Shown: in pieces, positions 59,741 through 64,000 of the stretch | Layout: each line of letters starts with the position of its first letter | How positions within the stretch are numbered: position 1 is the first letter of the stretch | Assembly (NCBI GenBank): GCA_964353175.1 | Contig: CAYGUX010000002.1 | Span: 186,001-250,000 of the forward strand | DNA: 64,000 nucleotides | DNA from: JAIYCX01 sp964353175 | GTDB taxonomy: Bacteria; Bdellovibrionota_C; UBA2361; SZUA-149; DAOLCO01 | Direction of reading: 5' to 3' | Position numbers and translations under genes: made by a program | The notes under the pieces: model-generated | Databases searched by the model: none | Told to the model about the DNA's origin: nothing | The model's input: the letters and a program-made list of their open reading frames with translations, nothing else

Positions 59741-60811
59741 ATGGCTAAATTTAGATCGGGTGTTCTTTTTGGGGATGAAGTAACTGAGGTATTTGATTAC
59801 GCTGCAAAAAATGAGTTTGCTCTTCCAGCCGTCAACGTAATTGGTACTAATACTGTTAATGCTGTTTTAGAGGCAGCTAGAGACGTTAATTCACCAGTAA
59901 TTATTCAATTTTCTAATAGTGGTTCCCATTTTTATGCAGGTAAGGGCGTAGATAACAAGACTCAAGCAGCAAGTATAGCAGGAGCGATAAGTGGAGCCCA
60001 ACATGTTCACTTAATGGCAGAGCAATATGGCGTGCCAGTTATTCTTCACACAGATCATTGTGCATTAAAATTGATGCCTTGGGTTGATGGATTGTTAGCA
60101 GCTGGGGAGAAGTTTTTTAAGGAACATGGAAAACCCCTCTATAGTAGCCATATGCTTGATTTGAGCGAAGAGCCTTTAGAGGAGAATGTCGCGATCTGTA
60201 AAAAATATTTAGCTAGAATGGCTCCACTCGGGATGACCTTAGAGATAGAACTAGGTGTTACTGGTGGGGAAGAGGATGGTGTTGATAATACTGATGTTGA
60301 TAGTGCTAAGCTTTACACACAGCCAAGTGAGGTTGCCTATGCATTTAAGGAACTATCTGAGGTTAGTCCAAGATTTACAATTGCTGCTTCCTTTGGGAAC
60401 GTTCATGGTGTGTATAAACCAGGGAATGTGAAACTTCAGCCAGTGATTTTAAAGAATTCACAGTCCTATATTAGAGAAACTTTGGGTGTCAGTAAGGATA
60501 AGCCTGTTCATTTCGTTTTCCATGGTGGATCCGGATCTTCCAGAGAAGAGATAAGAGAAGGGGTGTCTTATGGGGCGATTAAGATGAATATAGACACTGA
60601 TCTTCAGTGGGCCTACTGGGACGGTATAAAAGACTTCTATAAGAGCAAGGAAGGTTATCTTCAGGCACAGATTGGAAACCCTGAAGGGGATGATAAGCCT
60701 AATAAAAAGTTTTATGATCCTAGGGTGTGGTTGAGAGAGGGGGAAAAGACATTTATAAGTAGATTAAAACTTGCCTTTGAGGATTTGAATTGTTTAGGAA
60801 GAAATGAGTAG
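59741..60811 (+). CDS. fbaA: class II fructose-bisphosphate aldolase
   Basis: The 356-residue zinc aldolase is of the FbaA (class IIA) type. VILHTDHCA carries catalytic Asp and zinc His, EIELGVTGGEEDGVDN is the class IIA insert, FGNVHGVYKPGNVKL gives another zinc His, and VFHGGSGSS the phosphate site. It splits fructose-1,6-bisphosphate in glycolysis and runs in reverse in gluconeogenesis. It is a monocistronic gene with its own promoter. Confidence 0.96.
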   Translation: MAKFRSGVLFGDEVTEVFDYAAKNEFALPAVNVIGTNTVNAVLEAARDVNSPVIIQFSNSGSHFYAGKGVDNKTQAASIAGAISGAQHVHLMAEQYGVPVILHTDHCALKLMPWVDGLLAAGEKFFKEHGKPLYSSHMLDLSEEPLEENVAICKKYLARMAPLGMTLEIELGVTGGEEDGVDNTDVDSAKLYTQPSEVAYAFKELSEVSPRFTIAASFGNVHGVYKPGNVKLQPVILKNSQSYIRETLGVSKDKPVHFVFHGGSGSSREEIREGVSYGAIKMNIDTDLQWAYWDGIKDFYKSKEGYLQAQIGNPEGDDKPNKKFYDPRVWLREGEKTFISRLKLAFEDLNCLGRNE

Positions 60812-60860
60812 GAATTATATGATTCCTTAGTCGCGCTTAATTAAGTAGTTTGTAAAAAGA

Positions 60861-61094
60861 CTACTTAGTTTGTTTCTCTTGATAGTATTTAACTTTATTG
60901 TTATCAAATTCTTCTTCGGGAAGAGACTTGTCATCTGCATAGAATGCGAGGTCCTTATAGGGGTTAAAGTTTGGATCGTACTGTTGTTGATCTTCGATGC
61001 TGGATGTTCTGTTTAGTTTAGAGATAAATGCGATACTGCAGAGTAATAGTCCAGATAAGATGAGTATGAGTTTAACTATAAATGAAAATAACAT
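60861..61094 (-). CDS. small single-helix membrane protein
   Basis: The 77-residue protein has one N-terminal membrane helix (residues 4-24) and a polar, acidic tail with YDPNFNPYKDLAFYADD. It is not recognised. Composition and a plausible AAGGAG-like site before the ATG (minus strand, 61095-61102) support a real gene. Confidence 0.5.
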   Translation of the reverse strand: MLFSFIVKLILILSGLLLCSIAFISKLNRTSSIEDQQQYDPNFNPYKDLAFYADDKSLPEEEFDNNKVKYYQEKQTK

Positions 61095-61373
61095 AGTATC
61101 TCCTTTACCAAATCGCTTTTAAAGTAACTGCTCCCTTATAATATCACATCGCAAATGGCTAAATAAGTAGGGCGAGTAAAGAAAAAGGTAAAAGAACTTT
61201 TCAGAATTTTATCAATAAAAGTAAGCCCTTAGAAGATAACCCTTTTTTTTATTTCTTCATAGGATACACTTTTAGTTTAAATGAGCAAAACGTTACTAAA
61301 TGGTTGGCGGTCGAAAAGATACGATCGTGGGTAATGGCTGGTAATTATAAATATAAAAATGAGGAAAGAGTTT

Positions 61374-61796
61374 ATGAAAGTTGTAGCCAATAAGGTACGT
61401 TCTGCATTTCGAGCGACCTGCACACGGGTGGCAGTAAGTGCGACACAGAATGTGGATAAAATTTTATTAGTAGCTGGCGTTGGTCTGATAGCTGGGGGAG
61501 TCGCAGATTTCTCCATCGCTCAGAGTGGACAAGGACCTACAGGGTCTTGGACACAAGCTAACTATGATGATGAGTTAGTAAGAGCTGGGGTGGGTAACCT
61601 CTTCAGACTTATTGAAGGTGCCTTCGGTGCACTCATCATGGTGGTAGCTGGTTTAGGAGCAATTGTTGCTGCTGCAATGGGAGCTTATAGAGCTGCTGTT
61701 GGTATGTTAGTGGTTGCTTTAGGAGCATTTATATTAAGAGCTTTAGTATCACTATTCTTCGGTCAAGGTTTCGATGCCTACTCCGATGGACAATAG
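61374..61796 (+). CDS. VirB2/TrbC-like small membrane protein
   Basis: The ATG at 61374 (MKVVANK) is preferred; an ATG at 61359 is also in frame. The 140-residue protein has a basic start, a long hydrophobic signal-like helix ending at SIAQ, a polar stretch, and two hydrophobic helices joined by a short basic loop (IVAAAMGAYRAAVGMLVVA). This layout is that of VirB2/TrbC pilin-type proteins. No other type IV secretion gene is nearby. A perfect terminator follows. The family is suggested by shape only. Confidence 0.45.
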   Translation: MKVVANKVRSAFRATCTRVAVSATQNVDKILLVAGVGLIAGGVADFSIAQSGQGPTGSWTQANYDDELVRAGVGNLFRLIEGAFGALIMVVAGLGAIVAAAMGAYRAAVGMLVVALGAFILRALVSLFFGQGFDAYSDGQ

Positions 61797-61818
61797 TCTA
61801 AGTTAGACTATAAAAGTC

Positions 61819-61856
61819 AAAATGGCCTAGATGGAGAAATTCATCTAGGCCATTTT
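61819..61856. terminator. strong bidirectional terminator
   Basis: AAAATGGCCTAGATG (61819-61833) and CATCTAGGCCATTTT (61842-61856) form a perfect 15-bp stem with an eight-base loop and a T run. It lies between the converging VirB2-like and penicillin-binding-protein genes and serves both. Confidence 0.92.
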
Positions 61857-64000
61857 TTATTTACATTCCTTCTTCTCACAAGACAGCTTAATTAAGGGCT
61901 CTAGTTCTGGGGCTATCATTTTAACTAGCTGAACTGGTAGGGCACTTGTGAATCTAAATTTAGCGGCGTCTTCCCCTGGAACGAAGGCCGTTAAAGTACC
62001 GAAGAAACGGTCTCCTAGTATGAACATGAATGTAGCAGTTCTGTTTACAACTCTATTAATCCTAACTCCATTTCTGAATACTTTATATCGATGATCTCCT
62101 GTGCCTGTTTTGCCCCCTAAGTGGAGAGTTGTATCGCCTACCTTAATTCCATCTTTTAATCTTATCGCGGTACCATTTGAGACTACATCCATTAAGGCAT
62201 CTCTGCCTACTTGGGCAATTTCAGGAGATAGAACTTGTTCGCATTCTTTGGGCGTGAAACTTAATGTTGTTTCATAAGGGGTGTCTTTTGCAAAATGTAT
62301 TTTGTCTATACTGCTTTTAGAACATTTTTTTCCATTATTTAATATGATACCCATCAATTCTGATAGAGAGTCTGGCCTATCCGCAGATGTTCCTAATGCA
62401 GTAGCATAGGATGGTACAAGTGAGGGGAGAGCATAACCGAGTCGTACCCACCTACGATGAATTTCAGTGAATGCTTCAGTTTCAAGGATGATTTGTATTC
62501 GTTTGTCCTGAGCATGCCGCCGAGAGGTATTCATAAGCCAGTCATATACGAATATTCTTTCCTGCATAGTATTCTCGAAAAGCTCTGATAGAGAGGTCTC
62601 AGGGTTCTTAATTAATACTGCCGCTACAAGTAGCTCCAGCGGATGTGTTCTTGCGAGATAACCCTTGTCTCCTAGTGTTTTAGCGCGCTCGGTGTACCAG
62701 GTGTAATATTTTTCGAGTTCCTTCCTACTGATTGCCTCATGATCTATATGTTTTTTCATGAATTCTATGAATTCTTCAATGCCAGCTTCTGGGTGAAGGA
62801 ACCAGAATATGCTTGCAAATCTTCCAGGCTTTCTTTTTACGGAATCCATTAGGATGGTTAGTATTTCTTCTGAAGTTTTACCTTTATATTTGAGATAGAA
62901 CCTACCCATAAAGATCTTACCTTCTTTATTCGCGAATTGTTCTAAGTAGTCTTTCCTAACTTCTTCTGACATATTTTCTACAGTGCTAACACTAGAACCT
63001 TTAGTATTGTAGGTGAAATATTTAGAAACATCTCTCATTAGTCTGATTAAAGGGAGATTGATTGAATGTCTAATGGCTTCTCTCATAGTGACTGTTCGAC
63101 CATCATCAGATCGTTTGAAGTTCGAAAATGTATGAACTCCACCAGCCGTAAAAAATCGCTCAGAGGTACTTGCAGAATATTGCCGATCCATCGCCCTTTC
63201 TAGAACGTCTGATAGGCTCGGAGTTTCATTTGAATCAATTAAAGTTGCTAGTACCCACTTGCTTAGGTTGTCTTTTGATTTAGTAAGTGCGCTTCTAAGC
63301 TCTTTTTTGGTAAGTTTTAAGTTGTTGTTATATATCTCCTCGATTACTTCAAGGTAAGTTACTAGAGTTCTGAACTTGGCAGTTGAACCTAAATCAAGTT
63401 TAACTCCTTCATTAATGTTAAATGGTTGGTTAAATGTATCGGTCTGTATTCGTAACTTATCGACACCATCTACATTCTCAAATAGAGTAAAGCTATAAAT
63501 AACTTTCGCTGGATCGGCAGAAGTGCTGAGTAGTCTAAATCCATCAAGCCCTAATTTTTCTGTTTCTTTTTTAGAATGCAAGCTAAGTAGGATTCTTGTG
63601 ATTGATTCTTGAACGTTTGCCGCCAAAGTACTTTCAACCTCTGCATCTATGCGGTCGAGGTCGTATAGGCTTTTTACTTTCATTAATTGAAGCAAATGAG
63701 TGCGGATGACATTCGGGCCTTTTCTAAGGGTATATGGTGTCCCGCCTACATGAGGTAGAACGGTACGGTGACTTATCTTTGTTTCTAAAGCGGTTGAATA
63801 GAGGGGATAGGGAATAATCCCTTCGTTAAATAGAGCTGGTAGATATTTAGAAACTTGTGCTTCAAGTACGGCAGGGTTGCCTATTAGATAGTCCGTTGGT
63901 CGTCTGTGAGCTAGGAAGAGGCTTAGTACTTCTTTATAGGAGGTAGCTTGCTCTAATAATAGCTGAGTATCTTCTATATTAATTGGTTTTGTTAAGGCTT
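61857..64000 (-). CDS. class A penicillin-binding protein, partial at window edge
   Basis: The frame is open from the UAA at 61857 to the right edge of the window, so the gene starts beyond 64000. A TTG at 63693-63695 is not the true start, since the frame continues with LFLAHRRPTDYL and NEGIIPYPLYSTALE, like the end of a GT51 glycosyltransferase domain. The transpeptidase part has GSTAKFRT (catalytic Ser-x-x-Lys), a later CSKSSID segment and LGGKTGTGD (KTG box). It would cross-link peptidoglycan in the periplasm. The transpeptidase domain is longer than usual, with a helical insert between the first two motifs. Confidence 0.8.
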   Translation of the reverse strand, partial: ALTKPINIEDTQLLLEQATSYKEVLSLFLAHRRPTDYLIGNPAVLEAQVSKYLPALFNEGIIPYPLYSTALETKISHRTVLPHVGGTPYTLRKGPNVIRTHLLQLMKVKSLYDLDRIDAEVESTLAANVQESITRILLSLHSKKETEKLGLDGFRLLSTSADPAKVIYSFTLFENVDGVDKLRIQTDTFNQPFNINEGVKLDLGSTAKFRTLVTYLEVIEEIYNNNLKLTKKELRSALTKSKDNLSKWVLATLIDSNETPSLSDVLERAMDRQYSASTSERFFTAGGVHTFSNFKRSDDGRTVTMREAIRHSINLPLIRLMRDVSKYFTYNTKGSSVSTVENMSEEVRKDYLEQFANKEGKIFMGRFYLKYKGKTSEEILTILMDSVKRKPGRFASIFWFLHPEAGIEEFIEFMKKHIDHEAISRKELEKYYTWYTERAKTLGDKGYLARTHPLELLVAAVLIKNPETSLSELFENTMQERIFVYDWLMNTSRRHAQDKRIQIILETEAFTEIHRRWVRLGYALPSLVPSYATALGTSADRPDSLSELMGIILNNGKKCSKSSIDKIHFAKDTPYETTLSFTPKECEQVLSPEIAQVGRDALMDVVSNGTAIRLKDGIKVGDTTLHLGGKTGTGDHRYKVFRNGVRINRVVNRTATFMFILGDRFFGTLTAFVPGEDAAKFRFTSALPVQLVKMIAPELEPLIKLSCEKKECK

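Overview
The window is AT-rich bacterial DNA from a Gram-negative organism. Evidence for an outer membrane and periplasm includes several lipobox lipoproteins, many signal peptides, a periplasmic solute-binding protein, an OmpA-type peptidoglycan-binding protein and a class A penicillin-binding protein. It encodes ScpA/ScpB rather than MukBEF, a HemY-type oxidase next to hemE, and a one-piece tmRNA whose tag is ANENDYAPVALAA. This fits a proteobacterial or deltaproteobacterial-grade lineage, but the species cannot be fixed from sequence reading alone. UGA, UAA and UAG all act as ordinary stops.

Layout. (1) 1-8 kb is a loose, partly decayed region. It holds a TauE/SafE-like permease, a small membrane protein, a periplasmic binding protein, small lipoproteins, a DUF1328 gene with an in-frame UGA, an unknown gene of different base composition (4699-5826), a Y1 (REP-type) transposase and a 5'-truncated AbiEii-like toxin. 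It ends in a 105-bp tandem repeat running into a 100-N assembly gap. (2) 8005-29874 is an integrative island of about 21.9 kb in the 3' end of ssrA, bounded by a perfect 20-bp direct repeat of the tmRNA acceptor/T-arm. It carries a complete type I Zorya anti-phage operon (zorABCD, with an Mrr-like domain on ZorD) and a cargo zone of mostly unrecognised genes. The cargo includes a HEPN-like protein, a PD-(D/E)XK-like protein, a membrane-anchored HIRAN protein, a YidD/DUF4177 pair, Cys-rich secreted proteins and decayed fragments. A core module follows: a CHC2-TOPRIM-DUF3987 primase, an AlpA-like regulator, an unknown protein and a P4-type tyrosine integrase. (3) 29855-30211 is ssrA, with a clear sigma70-like promoter. 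(4) 30.5-64 kb is mostly chromosomal housekeeping.

The chromosomal part holds a papain-fold candidate, a DUF2339 membrane protein, a PLP desulfhydrase/deaminase with a sodium:solute symporter, an orphan Phd antitoxin with a palindromic operator and a fused FAD/Fe-S D-lactate dehydrogenase. Next come a minimal kinase-like ORF with no normal start and a Phd/PIN toxin-antitoxin module sharing an operon with an inositol-phosphatase-family gene. The rest includes hemE-hemY, trhO, yjbQ with a HelD-like helicase, an unusual GT5 glycogen-synthase-like protein, thyA-folA, scpA-scpB-rluB, an initiator tRNA, a gluzincin peptidase, fbaA, a VirB2-like small membrane protein and a class A PBP cut by the window edge.

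How the parts work together. In the island, the integrase, arm sites and att repeats give mobility. The primase and an adjacent repeat cluster suggest self-replication after excision. Zorya gives the host a reason to keep the island: ZorA/ZorB form a membrane proton-driven motor that senses phage entry, and ZorC/ZorD act on the invading DNA. The neighbouring HEPN-like, PD-(D/E)XK-like and HIRAN proteins are the best places to look for an undescribed defence component.
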